Source: Sphingomonas sp.
Lineage (GTDB): Bacteria > Pseudomonadota > Alphaproteobacteria > Sphingomonadales > Sphingomonadaceae
Assembly: GCF_019746015.1 (NCBI RefSeq)
Contig: NZ_JAIESM010000001.1
Coordinates: 1 to 45,348 of the forward strand
Reading direction: 5' to 3'
Length of the DNA stretch: 45,348 bases
The notes under the pieces were generated by a model that saw nothing but the letters and a program-made list of their open reading frames with translations, was not told the DNA's origin and searched no databases. This document shows, piece by piece, positions 1-10,019 of the stretch (the first letter of the stretch is position 1; each line of letters starts with the position of its first letter). The position numbers and the translations under genes were made by a program.

Positions 1-2350
<2,350 letters not shown>

Positions 2351-2683
2351 AGGGTTGAGCTTGCCTCGTTACCGCAAAAATTTATGCCGGAAAAACCTTC
2401 CGGCCGGGCACGCAAGAAAACGCAAAAAGCCGCGTCTCCCGCCGGGGGATCGCAGCTTCAGCGTCTGGACACCGATCGTTCCATACTGTGAACCCGCTGC
2501 GCGACGGCGGACCCTGTCCCGGAAAAGCGATGGCGAACGCGCCATGTAGGATTTGGCGCCGTGCCTGTCAAACCGCAAATGTCAAACTGCTAAATCGGCC
2601 GCAGGTCGGCCGGGGCCGCTTGCGCGGATGCCGGCAATCGGCACAATCGAATGCTTGTGCGCCACGCCCCGGGGGGATGATGA
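2351..2683. other. Divergent intergenic region between rpoB and the CocE-type hydrolase
   Basis: This 333-base stretch separates two divergent genes. It carries the candidate rpoB promoter (2543-2571, minus). I see no convincing gene, and no clear promoter for the plus-strand hydrolase beyond a GGGGGG stretch that may serve as its ribosome-binding site. The open frames crossing it have no recognisable protein features. Confidence 0.6.
2543..2571 (-). promoter_or_regulatory. Candidate sigma70 promoter of rpoB
   Basis: Read on the minus strand there is a perfect -35 hexamer TTGACA, a 17-base spacer and TACATG as the -10. A second TTGACA lies 14 bases further upstream (2580-2585). It points at rpoB, with a leader of about 190 bases. 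This is inferred from hexamer match and spacing only. Confidence 0.55.
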
Positions 2684-4573
2684 ATGAAGAAACTGCTGCT
2701 TGCCGCGACCCTGATGCTGGTGCCGCCGGCACTCGCCCAGCAGGCCGCACCGCGCGGCGACGTTCCCGCCAAATTCACCCCGCCCAACAGCGCCAATGAC
2801 TATGTGAAGCGCGAGGTGATGATCCCGATGCGCGACGGGGTGAAGCTGTACACCGTCATCGTCATGCCCAAGGGGGCCGCCAACGCGCCGATCGTGCTGA
2901 CCCGCACGCCCTATAACGCGGCCGCCCGCGCCAGCCGGATGGACAGCCCCAACCTGCTGTCGGTGCTGCCGATGGCGGACGAGGCCTTTGCGCGCGCGGG
3001 CTATATCCGCGTCTTTCAGGATGTGCGCGGCAAATATGGGTCGGAAGGGGACTATGTCGTTACCCGCCCGCCGATCGGCCCGCTCAACCCCACCACCACC
3101 GACCATGGCACCGATGCGTGGGACACGATCGACTGGCTGGTGAACAAGGCCAATCTGCCCCAGTCGAACGGGCGGGTAGGGATGATCGGCTCCTCCTATG
3201 AGGGCTTCACCGTGGTGATGGCGTTGCTGAAGCCGCACCCCGCGCTGAAAGTGGCCGCACCCGAAAGCCCGATGATCGACGGCTGGATGGGCGATGACTG
3301 GTTTCACTACGGCGCCTTTCGCCTGGCCAATATCGGCTGGATCGCCTCGCAGACCGGCTACAAGGGCAGGGGGCGCGACCCGGCAACGGGCATCTATGAC
3401 AATTATGACGAGTTCCGCCGTATCGGCGGCGCGGCCGAATGGGCAAAGACGTCGGGCTTCGACCAGCTGCCCGCCTGGCAGCGGATGCTGGCCCACCCGG
3501 CCTATGATGCGTTCTGGCAGGGGCAGGCGCTCGACCGGATGCTGGCCGCGAACCCCGGCAACATTCCGACCATCTGGGAACAGGGGCTGTGGGACCAGGA
3601 GGATATCTATGGCGCGATCCACGCCTGGGAAGCGCTGAAGGCGGCGGGCAAGGCCGGCAACAACTATCTGGTGATGGGGCCGTGGCGGCACAGCCAGGTC
3701 AATCGCGACGGCCGCACGCTGGGGCCGTTCCAGTGGAGCGCCGACACCGCCGCCCAGTTCCGCGAGGACATGGTGTTCCCGCTGTTCGACCATTATCTGA
3801 ACGACGGCCCGGCCCCCCGGCTGGCGCCGGTCACGCTCTACAATCCCGGGCTCAACCGCTGGCAGACGTTCAGCGACTGGCCGCAGGCATGCGAGCGAGG
3901 CTGTGCGGCGCCGCTCACGCCCTATTATCTGCGCAGCGAAGGCGGCCTTGGCACCGCCAGCGACGCGGCCGGCGAGGACAGCTATGTCAGCGATCCCGCC
4001 AAGCCCGTGCCGCACCTGCCGCGCCCGGTGAATTTCGACGATGGCCGCTGGGGCGACTGGCTGGTGAGCGACCAGCGCCATGTCGACGGGCGCCCCGACG
4101 TGATGACCTATGTCAGCCCGGTGCTTGCCACGCCACTCAGCGTCTCCGGCGTGCCGGTGGCCGAGGTGTTCGCCAAGACGACCGGCACCGATGGCGACTT
4201 CGTCGTCAAGCTGATCGACGTCTATCCCGACGAGGTCGCCGGCGACGCCAAGATGGGCGGCTATCAGCTGGCCGTCAGCCTGGACATCTTCCGGGGCCGC
4301 TACCGCGACAGCTTCGAACAGCCCAGCCCGATCCCGGCGGGCAAGGTGCAGCGCTACCGCTTCCGCCTGCCGGTGGTGAACCATGTCTTCCGGCCCGGCC
4401 ACCGGGTGATGGTGCAGGTGCAGTCCAGCCTGTTCCCGCTCTATGACCGCAACCCGCAGAAATATGTGCCCAACATCTTCCTCGCCAAGCGCGAGGATTA
4501 TCAGAAGGCGACAATCACCCTGATGCGCGGCGGCGCACAGGCCAGCGCGGTGTGGCTGCCGGTGGTGAAGTAA
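2684..4573 (+). CDS. Secreted CocE/NonD-family alpha/beta hydrolase (X-Pro dipeptidyl-peptidase type)
   Basis: This is a 629-residue hydrolase of the CocE/X-Pro dipeptidyl-peptidase S15 superfamily, which cleaves acyl esters or amides. The N-terminus MKKLLLAATLMLVPPALAQQ is a clear signal peptide with an ALA cleavage site, so it is probably periplasmic. The nucleophile elbow GSSYEG puts the catalytic serine at residue 171. Other family landmarks are the RDGVKL strand after the signal peptide, RVFQDVRGKYGSEG (oxyanion region), DTIDWL, and a C-terminal jelly-roll domain from about residue 400. The true substrate (beta-lactam ester, peptide or other ester) cannot be told from sequence. It lies on the plus strand between rplL and rpoB, opposite to both, and ends just before a palindromic repeat whose second hairpin can terminate it. 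Confidence 0.9.
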   Translation: MKKLLLAATLMLVPPALAQQAAPRGDVPAKFTPPNSANDYVKREVMIPMRDGVKLYTVIVMPKGAANAPIVLTRTPYNAAARASRMDSPNLLSVLPMADEAFARAGYIRVFQDVRGKYGSEGDYVVTRPPIGPLNPTTTDHGTDAWDTIDWLVNKANLPQSNGRVGMIGSSYEGFTVVMALLKPHPALKVAAPESPMIDGWMGDDWFHYGAFRLANIGWIASQTGYKGRGRDPATGIYDNYDEFRRIGGAAEWAKTSGFDQLPAWQRMLAHPAYDAFWQGQALDRMLAANPGNIPTIWEQGLWDQEDIYGAIHAWEALKAAGKAGNNYLVMGPWRHSQVNRDGRTLGPFQWSADTAAQFREDMVFPLFDHYLNDGPAPRLAPVTLYNPGLNRWQTFSDWPQACERGCAAPLTPYYLRSEGGLGTASDAAGEDSYVSDPAKPVPHLPRPVNFDDGRWGDWLVSDQRHVDGRPDVMTYVSPVLATPLSVSGVPVAEVFAKTTGTDGDFVVKLIDVYPDEVAGDAKMGGYQLAVSLDIFRGRYRDSFEQPSPIPAGKVQRYRFRLPVVNHVFRPGHRVMVQVQSSLFPLYDRNPQKYVPNIFLAKREDYQKATITLMRGGAQASAVWLPVVK

Positions 4574-4581
4574 CACATTCT

Positions 4582-4673
4582 CCCCTCCCGCTTGCGGGAG
4601 GGGCCGGGGGTGAGCCGGCAATGTCGTGCCCGGGGACATGCCCACCCCAAACCCCTCCCGCAGGCGGGAGGGG
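4582..4673. repeat. Palindromic composite repeat, family A, copy 1
   Basis: Two perfect 10-bp-stem hairpins (CCCCTCCCGC-TT-GCGGGAGGGG at 4582-4603 and the same arms with an AG loop at 4652-4673) flank a core bounded by GGGGGTG and CACCCC, so the whole element is roughly palindromic. The same architecture recurs inside murD at 33401-33498. It lies between the convergent hydrolase and rplL. Confidence 0.85.
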
Positions 4674-4678
4674 CTTTT
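4652..4678 (+). terminator. Rho-independent terminator of the hydrolase, formed by the repeat
   Basis: A 10-bp perfect stem with a two-base AG loop is followed directly by CTTTT. It is the right half of the family A repeat and lies 79 bases after the hydrolase stop codon, so the repeat probably doubles as its terminator. Confidence 0.6.
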
Positions 4679-4695
4679 CGGTTGGGCGCACACAA

Positions 4696-4730
4696 GAAAA
4701 GGGCCGCCCCCGGCTGGGGACGGCCCTTTC
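4696..4730 (-). terminator. Rho-independent terminator of rplL
   Basis: On the minus strand AAAGGGCCGTCCCC and GGGGGCGGCCCTTT form a long stem with a short AGCC loop, followed by TTCTTG. It sits about 20 bases after the rplL stop codon and should end the rplJ-rplL transcript before the opposing hydrolase gene. Confidence 0.8.
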
Positions 4731-4751
4731 GATAAGCGTCGGTGAGACGGC

Positions 4752-5129
4752 TTACTTGATCTCGACAGTCGCGCCGGCTTCTTCCAGCTGCTTCTTGATC
4801 TTTTCGGCTTCGTCCTTCGACACGCCTTCCTTCACGGCCTTCGGCGCGCCTTCGACCAGCGCCTTGGCTTCGGTCAGGCCGAGCGAGGTGATCGCGCGGA
4901 CTTCCTTGATGACGTTGATCTTCTTGCCGCCGTCGCCGGTCAGGATGACGTCGAATTCGGTCTTTTCTTCAACCACCGGGGCGGCAGCGCCACCGCCGGC
5001 CGGGGCCGCAACCGCAACCGCTGCCGCGGCCGAGACGCCCCACTTCTCTTCGAGAAGCTTCGAAAGTTCAGCCGCCTCGAGGACGGTCAGTTCGCTCAGC
5101 TGGTCAACCAGCGCGTTCAGGTCTGCCAT
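4752..5129 (-). CDS. rplL: 50S ribosomal protein L7/L12
   Basis: This is the 125-residue stalk protein that binds elongation factors on the large ribosomal subunit. Starting at ATG 5129 it reads [20 protein letters not shown], the N-terminal dimerisation domain, then an Ala/Val/Gly-rich hinge, then the C-terminal domain with [18 protein letters not shown] and [23 protein letters not shown] lies 8 bases before this ATG; an in-frame TTG two codons upstream is less likely. Length is normal for the family. It lies 51 bases after rplJ with a strong terminator behind it, so rplJ-rplL form one unit. Confidence 0.98.
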   Translation of the reverse strand: MADLNALVDQLSELTVLEAAELSKLLEEKWGVSAAAAVAVAAPAGGGAAAPVVEEKTEFDVILTGDGGKKINVIKEVRAITSLGLTEAKALVEGAPKAVKEGVSKDEAEKIKKQLEEAGATVEIK

Positions 5130-5180
5130 GTTCAATCTCCGAAAAATTGGGTTCAGTTTGCAAATTCGCTGCCTTGAAGA

Positions 5181-5702
5181 TCAGGCCGCTTCCTTGTCCT
5201 TGTCGGCATAGGCCGCGAACACGCGCGCAAGCTGCGCGGCCGGGGCCTGGGTGATCGAGGCCAGCTTCTGTGCCGGTGCCTGGATCAGCCCGATCAGCTT
5301 GGCGCGAAGCTCGTCGAGTGACGGCATCGTCGCCAGCGCCTTCACGCCATCGACATCAAGAACGGTCGCCCCCATCGCGCCGCCGACGATTTCGAACTTG
5401 TCGTTCGTCTTGGCGAAATCGACCGCGACCTTCGCCGCGGCCACGGGGTCAACCGAAGTGGCCAGCCCGACCGGCCCGGTGAGCAGATCGCCCAGCGAGA
5501 GATAGTCGGTGCCACCCAGCGCGATCTTGGCAAGCTTGTTCTTCGAGACCTTGTAGCTTGCGCCGGCGTCGCGCATCTTGTTCCGAAGCGCCGTCGACTG
5601 CGCGACGGTCATGCCCAGGTTACGGGTGACGACCACCACGTTGACCTCGGAAAAAGTGCGGTTCAGCTCGGCAACCAGCTCGGCCTTTTCAGCACGATCC
5701 AT
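5181..5702 (-). CDS. rplJ: 50S ribosomal protein L10
   Basis: This is the 173-residue base of the L7/L12 stalk. It reads [20 protein letters not shown], then [32 protein letters not shown], the [10 protein letters not shown] block, and a C-terminal helix ([16 protein letters not shown]) that binds L7/L12 dimers. The start at 5702 is supported by GTGGAG 8-12 bases upstream. Longer in-frame readings add non-conserved residues. It heads a two-gene unit with rplL, has its own candidate promoter and a leader of about 250 bases, as expected for L10 autoregulation. It is unusually separated from rplA by two purine-salvage genes. Confidence 0.98.
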   Translation of the reverse strand: MDRAEKAELVAELNRTFSEVNVVVVTRNLGMTVAQSTALRNKMRDAGASYKVSKNKLAKIALGGTDYLSLGDLLTGPVGLATSVDPVAAAKVAVDFAKTNDKFEIVGGAMGATVLDVDGVKALATMPSLDELRAKLIGLIQAPAQKLASITQAPAAQLARVFAAYADKDKEAA

Positions 5703-5952
5703 GCCATTCTCCACGTAACATGGCCCCGTTGCCAAATGGCGCGGGGGCCGGGTGAACCGGGCATGGGCAGGGAGTCCCCGCGCCAGGCCCGGCAACAGTC
5801 CGTCAAAGGGGGTGGATCGTGGCGCAAACCACGGCAGACCGACGGCAGCGTCGCCGCAATCGGTTCCAGTCCCCGTCTAGGCAGGAGATTAAGCGGGTTG
5901 CCCCGCGCCTGCGGTCTCGGACGGCGGCGTCCGCGCGAGCGCGAACGTCAGG
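5703..5952 (-). promoter_or_regulatory. Probable structured L10 leader
   Basis: The roughly 250 bases between the candidate rplJ promoter and the rplJ start carry no plausible gene. They contain a perfect hairpin CGACG-CTGC-CGTCG (5840-5853), followed by GGTCTGCCGTGG and other G/C-rich arms. L10 leaders that bind L10-L7/L12 are known in many bacteria. I infer such a leader from position, length and the hairpin; the full fold was not computed. Confidence 0.4.
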
Positions 5953-5958
5953 GCGCGG

Positions 5959-5986
5959 GCGTTAGCGGAAATCCGCGCAAAGTCAA
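5959..5986 (-). promoter_or_regulatory. Candidate promoter of rplJ-rplL
   Basis: On the minus strand TTGACT, a 16-base spacer and TAACGC form a sigma70-like promoter. The -35 hexamer overlaps the TGA stop codon of the phosphoribosyltransferase gene. It would give rplJL its own transcript. Confidence 0.45.
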
Positions 5987-6498
5987 GCGGTGCGTTCGGG
6001 CACGGCGGCGGCGTCTTCCAGCACGGTGGCAGTGGGGGCGACGGCTTCCCAGGGAAAGACGAACCAGTCCTTCACCACCGCCCGGTCGATGACGCGGGCG
6101 GCATAGTCCACCCGCGCGATCGAGCGGCAATTGTCGATCAGCGTGGCAAAGCGCACCGCGCCTTCCACCGCGCCTGCCGCCGCCAGTTCCTGGCGCAGCC
6201 GGGTGATGGTGCCGCCGGTGTCGTTGATGTCATCGACGAACAGCAGCTTTTCGCCGGCCCGGGTACGCGCCGCCAGCTTCACCAGCGGTTCGCCCGAAAA
6301 ATCGGCGACGGGCGAGGAGTAATCGACTGACAGCATCTTCAGTCCTGCCGCGTGCGACAGGAACACCGCCGGGGTCAGCCCGCCCCGGCCGATGCCGATC
6401 AGGAAGTCGGGCGTCCAGCCGCTGTCGGCCAGCTGTGCGGCGAGCACGCGCACACCGGCCACGAACTCGTCGTGTGCGATGGGGGTCAGCTCAGGCAT
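5983..6498 (-). CDS. Purine-type phosphoribosyltransferase
   Basis: This 171-residue type I phosphoribosyltransferase joins a purine base to PRPP. The PRPP-binding motif is plain in LLFVDDINDTGGTI (about residues 95-108), and an earlier DFLIGIGRGGLTPAVFLS loop matches the PPi-binding loop of the family. The tail KDWFVFPWE resembles hypoxanthine/xanthine phosphoribosyltransferases, where a late aromatic residue stacks on the base. The start at 6498 overlaps the stop of the upstream deaminase (ATGCCTGA), so translation is coupled; an ATG six codons upstream is the alternative. With the deaminase it probably converts adenine to IMP through hypoxanthine. Exact base specificity is inferred. Confidence 0.85.
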   Translation of the reverse strand: MPELTPIAHDEFVAGVRVLAAQLADSGWTPDFLIGIGRGGLTPAVFLSHAAGLKMLSVDYSSPVADFSGEPLVKLAARTRAGEKLLFVDDINDTGGTITRLRQELAAAGAVEGAVRFATLIDNCRSIARVDYAARVIDRAVVKDWFVFPWEAVAPTATVLEDAAAVPERTA

Positions 6499-7513
6499 CG
6501 GCCTGCGCCCCGGCATAGGCGTCGAGCCGGGCGAGGAGCGGCGCCTGTTCAGCGGCGCTCAGGAAGCTGCCGGTGATGCTGTTGCGCGCCAGCTGCACCA
6601 GCGCGGCCCGGCCCAGCCCGCGCCCGGCCGCCACCGCGCGATAATTGTCGGCGACATAGCCGCCGAAATAGGCGGGATCGTCCGAATTGATGGTGGCCTT
6701 CAGCCCGGCCGCCAGCATCCGGTCGATGGGGTGGTTCTCGATCGCATCGACCACGCACAGCTTCACGTTCGACAGCGGGCAGACGGTGAGCACCATCTGC
6801 TCGGCCGCGAGCCGCGCGACCAGCGCCCCGTCGTCCAGCGAGCGGTTGCCATGGTCCAGCCGGTCGATCTTCAGCACATCGAGCGCTTCACGCACATAAT
6901 CGGCCGGGCCTTCTTCGCCGGCATGGGCGACGCGCTTCAACCCCATCGCGCCGGCACGGTCGAACACGCGCGCGAATTTGGCCGGCGGGTGGCCCAGTTC
7001 CGACGAATCGAGGCCGACCCCGGCAATGCGGTCGAGCCAGGGCTCGGCGGCGGCGAGCGTGTCGAACGCGGCCTCCTCGTCCAGATGGCGCAGGAAGCAC
7101 AGGATCAGCTTGCTGGTCAGCCCGTGGCGCGCCTCGGCCTCGGCCATGCCGGCGAACAGCCCGTCGATCACCTCGCGCATCGGAATGCCGCGATCGGTGT
7201 GGGTCTGCGGATCGAAGAAGATTTCGGCGTGGACGACGCCATCGGCCGCCGCGCGGTCGAAATAGGCGCTGGCCAGGTCGCGGAAATCCTGTGCCGTCTG
7301 CAGCACGGCGGCGCCCGCATAATAGATGTCGAGAAAGTCCTGCAGCCGGGTGAAGGCATAGGCCGCGCGCACCGCCTCCACCGAGTCGAACGGGATCGTC
7401 ACCCGGTTGCGCCGCGCCAGCGCAAACATCAGTTCGGGCTCAAGACTGCCCTCGATATGCAGGTGAAGCTCGGCCTTGGGCAGGCCGGTGATGAAGTCGT
7501 TGAGGTCCGCCAT
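6491..7513 (-). CDS. Adenine/adenosine deaminase family protein (adenine deaminase favoured)
   Basis: This 340-residue metal-dependent TIM-barrel aminohydrolase removes the 6-amino group of an adenine compound. Metal-binding and catalytic motifs are AELHLHIEGSLEP (HxH, residue 17 on), HAGEE, LDHGNRSL and NSDDPAYFGGY. The segments VCPLSNVKLCVVD, MLAAGL and NSDDPAYFGGY resemble the bacterial adenine deaminase branch (EC 3.5.4.2) more than classical adenosine deaminase, though annotation pipelines often call it add. It is coupled by an 8-base overlap to a purine phosphoribosyltransferase, which uses a base rather than a nucleoside and supports adenine as substrate. The pair sits between rplA and rplJ on the same strand. 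Confidence 0.85.
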   Translation of the reverse strand: MADLNDFITGLPKAELHLHIEGSLEPELMFALARRNRVTIPFDSVEAVRAAYAFTRLQDFLDIYYAGAAVLQTAQDFRDLASAYFDRAAADGVVHAEIFFDPQTHTDRGIPMREVIDGLFAGMAEAEARHGLTSKLILCFLRHLDEEAAFDTLAAAEPWLDRIAGVGLDSSELGHPPAKFARVFDRAGAMGLKRVAHAGEEGPADYVREALDVLKIDRLDHGNRSLDDGALVARLAAEQMVLTVCPLSNVKLCVVDAIENHPIDRMLAAGLKATINSDDPAYFGGYVADNYRAVAAGRGLGRAALVQLARNSITGSFLSAAEQAPLLARLDAYAGAQADA

Positions 7514-7572
7514 GCGCCAGTCTTACGCAGGCCGGCCGGAAAACAAAAGGGCCGGCGTTGCGGCGCCGCGCC

Positions 7573-7715
7573 AATCCTCCCCATTCATGGGGAGGGGGAC
7601 CGCCCGCATCGCGGGTGGTGGAGGGGGTTTCGCGGCTGGGCGCCACAGCGCTGCCGGTCAGCACCCCCTCCGTCCGCCGCCAAAGCGGCTGCCACCTCCC
7701 CGTAAACGGGGAAGA
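7573..7715. repeat. Palindromic composite repeat, family B, copy 1
   Basis: It starts AATCCTCCCC with the hairpin CCTCCCC-ATTCAT-GGGGAGG (7576-7595), followed by GGGGACCG and GGTGGTGGAGGGGG. It closes with CACCCCCTCCGTC and a second hairpin (7695-7713, one mismatch). The 5' half matches the reverse complement of the right half of the copy at 39348-39484. It fills the rplA-deaminase gap, upstream of the deaminase. Confidence 0.8.
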
Positions 7716-7724
7716 TCTTTTGGG

Positions 7725-8423
7725 TTACGCGCCCGCCACGTCGGCCACGTCAACCTTGATGCCGGCGCCCATGGTCGAGCTGACGGCGATCTTCTTGACG
7801 TACTTGCCCTTGGCGCCCGACGGCTTGGCCTTCACCACCGCGTCGACCAGCGCGTCGAAATTGGCGCGCAGATCTTCGGCCGGGAAGCTCGCCTTGCCGA
7901 TGCCGGAATGGATGATGCCGGCCTTTTCGACGCGGTATTCCACCTGGCCGCCCTTGGCCGCCTTCACCGCTTCGGCGACGTTCATCGTCACGGTGCCGAG
8001 CTTGGGGTTGGGCATCAGGCCCTTGGGGCCCAGAATCTTGCCCAGCCGGCCGACCACGCCCATCATGTCGGGCGTCGCGATGCAGCGATCGAACTCGATC
8101 GTGCCGCCCTGCACCAGCTCCATCAGGTCTTCGGCGCCCACCACATCGGCGCCGGCGGCCTTGGCTTCATCGGCCTTCGCGCCCTTGGCGAACACGCCGA
8201 CGCGCACGGTCTTGCCGGTGCCCTTGGGCAGGGTGACGACGCCGCGCACCATCTGGTCGGCGTGACGCGGATCGACGCCCAGGTTCAGCGCGACTTCGAT
8301 CGTCTCGTCGAACTTGGCGGTGGCATTGGCCTTGGCCAGCGCAATCGCATCGTCGACCGAATAAAGCTTCTCGCGGTCAACCGCGGCGGTGAGGGCCTTT
8401 GCCTTCTTGGTCATGGTTGCCAT
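7725..8423 (-). CDS. rplA: 50S ribosomal protein L1
   Basis: This 232-residue L1-stalk protein of the large subunit moves deacylated tRNA and can also repress its own mRNA. Typical blocks are [51 protein letters not shown] and [20 protein letters not shown]. Length is normal. It begins four bases after the rplK stop codon, so rplK and rplA are cotranscribed. An internal ATG three codons in is an alternative start. Confidence 0.98.
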   Translation of the reverse strand: MATMTKKAKALTAAVDREKLYSVDDAIALAKANATAKFDETIEVALNLGVDPRHADQMVRGVVTLPKGTGKTVRVGVFAKGAKADEAKAAGADVVGAEDLMELVQGGTIEFDRCIATPDMMGVVGRLGKILGPKGLMPNPKLGTVTMNVAEAVKAAKGGQVEYRVEKAGIIHSGIGKASFPAEDLRANFDALVDAVVKAKPSGAKGKYVKKIAVSSTMGAGIKVDVADVAGA

Positions 8424-8427
8424 CGTC

Positions 8428-8859
8428 TCAGCCCTCCACCACTTCGAGGCCCATCGCGCGGGCGGAGCCTTCGATGATGCGGGTCGCCGCTTCGATGTCG
8501 TTGGCGTTCAGGTCCTTCATCTTCACCTGCGCGATTTCGCTCAGCTGCGAGCGCTTGATCTTGCCGGCAGACGTCTTGCCCGGCTCCTTCGAGCCCGACT
8601 TCAGGTTGATCGCCTTCTTGATGAGATAGGTCGCCGGCGGCGTCTTGGTCTCGAACGAGAAGCTGCGGTCGGCATAGACGGTGATCACGGTCGGGATCGG
8701 CGAGCCCTTTTCAAGCTCGGTCGTCGCCGCGTTGAACGCCTTGCAGAATTCCATGATGTTGACGCCGCGCTGACCGAGCGCGGGGCCGATCGGCGGGCTG
8801 GGGTTGGCGGCGCCGGCTGGCACCTGCAGCTTGATATAGCCGGTTATCTTCTTTGCCAT
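8428..8859 (-). CDS. rplK: 50S ribosomal protein L11
   Basis: This 143-residue protein forms the GTPase-associated centre with 23S rRNA. It reads [20 protein letters not shown] and then [20 protein letters not shown], the thiostrepton-binding N-terminal domain. The C-terminal RNA-binding domain ends with [15 protein letters not shown] and [11 protein letters not shown]. Length matches the family exactly. It lies upstream of rplA and downstream of nusG. A G/C hairpin stands 19 bases before its start codon. Confidence 0.98.
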   Translation of the reverse strand: MAKKITGYIKLQVPAGAANPSPPIGPALGQRGVNIMEFCKAFNAATTELEKGSPIPTVITVYADRSFSFETKTPPATYLIKKAINLKSGSKEPGKTSAGKIKRSQLSEIAQVKMKDLNANDIEAATRIIEGSARAMGLEVVEG

Positions 8860-8877
8860 GTGTCACTCTCTAGTAGA

Positions 8878-8895
8878 GCGGGCTTTCGGGCCCGC
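8878..8895 (-). other. G/C hairpin in the nusG-rplK spacer
   Basis: GCGGGC and GCCCGC pair as a perfect 6-bp stem with a 6-base loop, just upstream of the rplK ribosome-binding region. No T-run follows, so it is not a classical terminator. It could modulate rplK translation or act as a processing site. The rest of the 149-base spacer shows nothing else. Confidence 0.35.
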
Positions 8896-9008
8896 CCGGT
8901 TCAAGTCTAGCGGTGCAAACGGCCCGAAAGCCTCCCGCAAGCATGCGCTGCCCGCGAATCGGGCGGCGCAAGGCCACGCGCGATAGCGGCACGCCGCCGC
9001 GCGCGCAA

Positions 9009-9545
9009 TCACTTCATCCGTTCGACCTGCTCGAAATCCAGCTCGACCGGGGTGGCGCGGCCGAAGATGGAGACCGACACCTTGACCTTGGACTTGTCGA
9101 AATCCAGCCCCTCGACCGTGCCGTTGAAGCTGGCGAACGGGCCTTCCAGCACCTTCACCGCGTCGCCGATCTCGAAATCGACCTTCATCTTGGCCTTGGG
9201 CGCGGCGACCGGATCGTCCTTGGTCGACAGCATCCGGGCGGCCTCGGCGTCGCTGATCGGCTGGGGCTTGCCCATCGCGCCCAGAAAGCCGGTCACCTTG
9301 GGCGTGTTCTTCACCAGGTGATAGACATCGTCGTTCATGCTGAGCTTGGCCAGCACATAGCCGGGCATGAACTTGCGTTCGACCTGCACCTTCTTGCCGC
9401 GCCGGGCCTCGGTCACGGTTTCGGTGGGCACTTCCACCGCCTCGACCAGTTGCTCCAGCCCCATGCGGGTGGCCTCCGACATGATCGCGTCGCGAACCTT
9501 GCCCTCGAAACCCGAATAAGCGTGAATGATGTACCAGCGCGCCAT
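9009..9545 (-). CDS. nusG: Transcription termination/antitermination protein NusG
   Basis: This 178-residue factor binds RNA polymerase and couples it to Rho or the ribosome. The N-terminal NGN domain begins MARWYIIHAYSGFEGKVRDA, with the variant KFMPGYVLAKLSMND. The C-terminal KOW domain shows DAVKVLEGPFASFNGTVEGL and ends FGRATPVELDFEQVERMK. The start at 9545 matches the conserved family N-terminus. The gene is 10 bases after secE, as in most bacteria. Confidence 0.97.
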   Translation of the reverse strand: MARWYIIHAYSGFEGKVRDAIMSEATRMGLEQLVEAVEVPTETVTEARRGKKVQVERKFMPGYVLAKLSMNDDVYHLVKNTPKVTGFLGAMGKPQPISDAEAARMLSTKDDPVAAPKAKMKVDFEIGDAVKVLEGPFASFNGTVEGLDFDKSKVKVSVSIFGRATPVELDFEQVERMK

Positions 9546-9555
9546 GTCTTCTCTC

Positions 9556-9753
9556 TTACTTGGCCAGGGACAGCAGCAGCGCGACGGCCGCGTCGAACAC
9601 CGAGTCGATTGCAAAGAAGAAGGTGCCCAGCATCGTCGTCATGATCACCACCATCACGCCGGTCATCCAGGTTTCGCGCCGCGTCGGCCACACTACCTTG
9701 GCGGTTTCCGCGCGCACCTGGCGGATGAAATCGATCGGGGTCGTCTTTGCCAC
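9556..9753 (-). CDS. secE: Preprotein translocase subunit SecE
   Basis: This 65-residue single-span subunit stabilises SecY in the inner membrane. The cytoplasmic amphipathic helix FIRQVRAETAKVVWPTRRET is the family signature, followed by one membrane helix (MTGVMVVIMTTMLGTFFFAI). The start codon is GTG at 9753 with AGGA about 8-12 bases upstream. It heads the secE-nusG unit. tRNA-Trp, its usual upstream neighbour, is 1.7 kb away behind a chemotaxis receptor gene. Confidence 0.97.
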   Translation of the reverse strand: MAKTTPIDFIRQVRAETAKVVWPTRRETWMTGVMVVIMTTMLGTFFFAIDSVFDAAVALLLSLAK

Positions 9754-9857
9754 TGTTCTGTCGTCCTATCAGCTCCGGTGCATCGGGACATGGGGCCGCC
9801 GTCCGGCCCTGCGCAAGGTGCCGACGACGTTTAATCCCGATTTCGGATTAGTGCGTC

Positions 9858-9885
9858 GCATAACGATCCTGCGCGCGGCTGGCAA
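9858..9885 (-). promoter_or_regulatory. Candidate promoter of secE-nusG
   Basis: On the minus strand TTGCCA, a 16-base spacer and TTATGC make a moderate sigma70-like promoter about 105 bases upstream of secE. The rest of the 266-base spacer (9754-10019) shows no gene. It is A/T-richer near 9905-9935, which may belong to the promoter of the divergent receptor gene. Confidence 0.35.
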
Positions 9886-10019
9886 GCGCCCGTCGCCAGC
9901 CCGACAAATACACCCGAAATGGGTATATCGTAAGTCTACGGATTGCCAGCCTTAGGAACCGGCTAACCGGTCGCGTGACAACGATTGCGCCTGTTTAGCG
10001 TAACGGGAGTAGTTGGGCG

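Noticed and set aside
2582..4693. A 703-codon open frame on the minus strand opposite the CocE hydrolase
   Set aside because: It mirrors the high-GC coding frame of a clearly recognisable hydrolase and has no protein motifs; its His/Arg/Gly-rich composition is typical of antisense frames in GC-rich genes.
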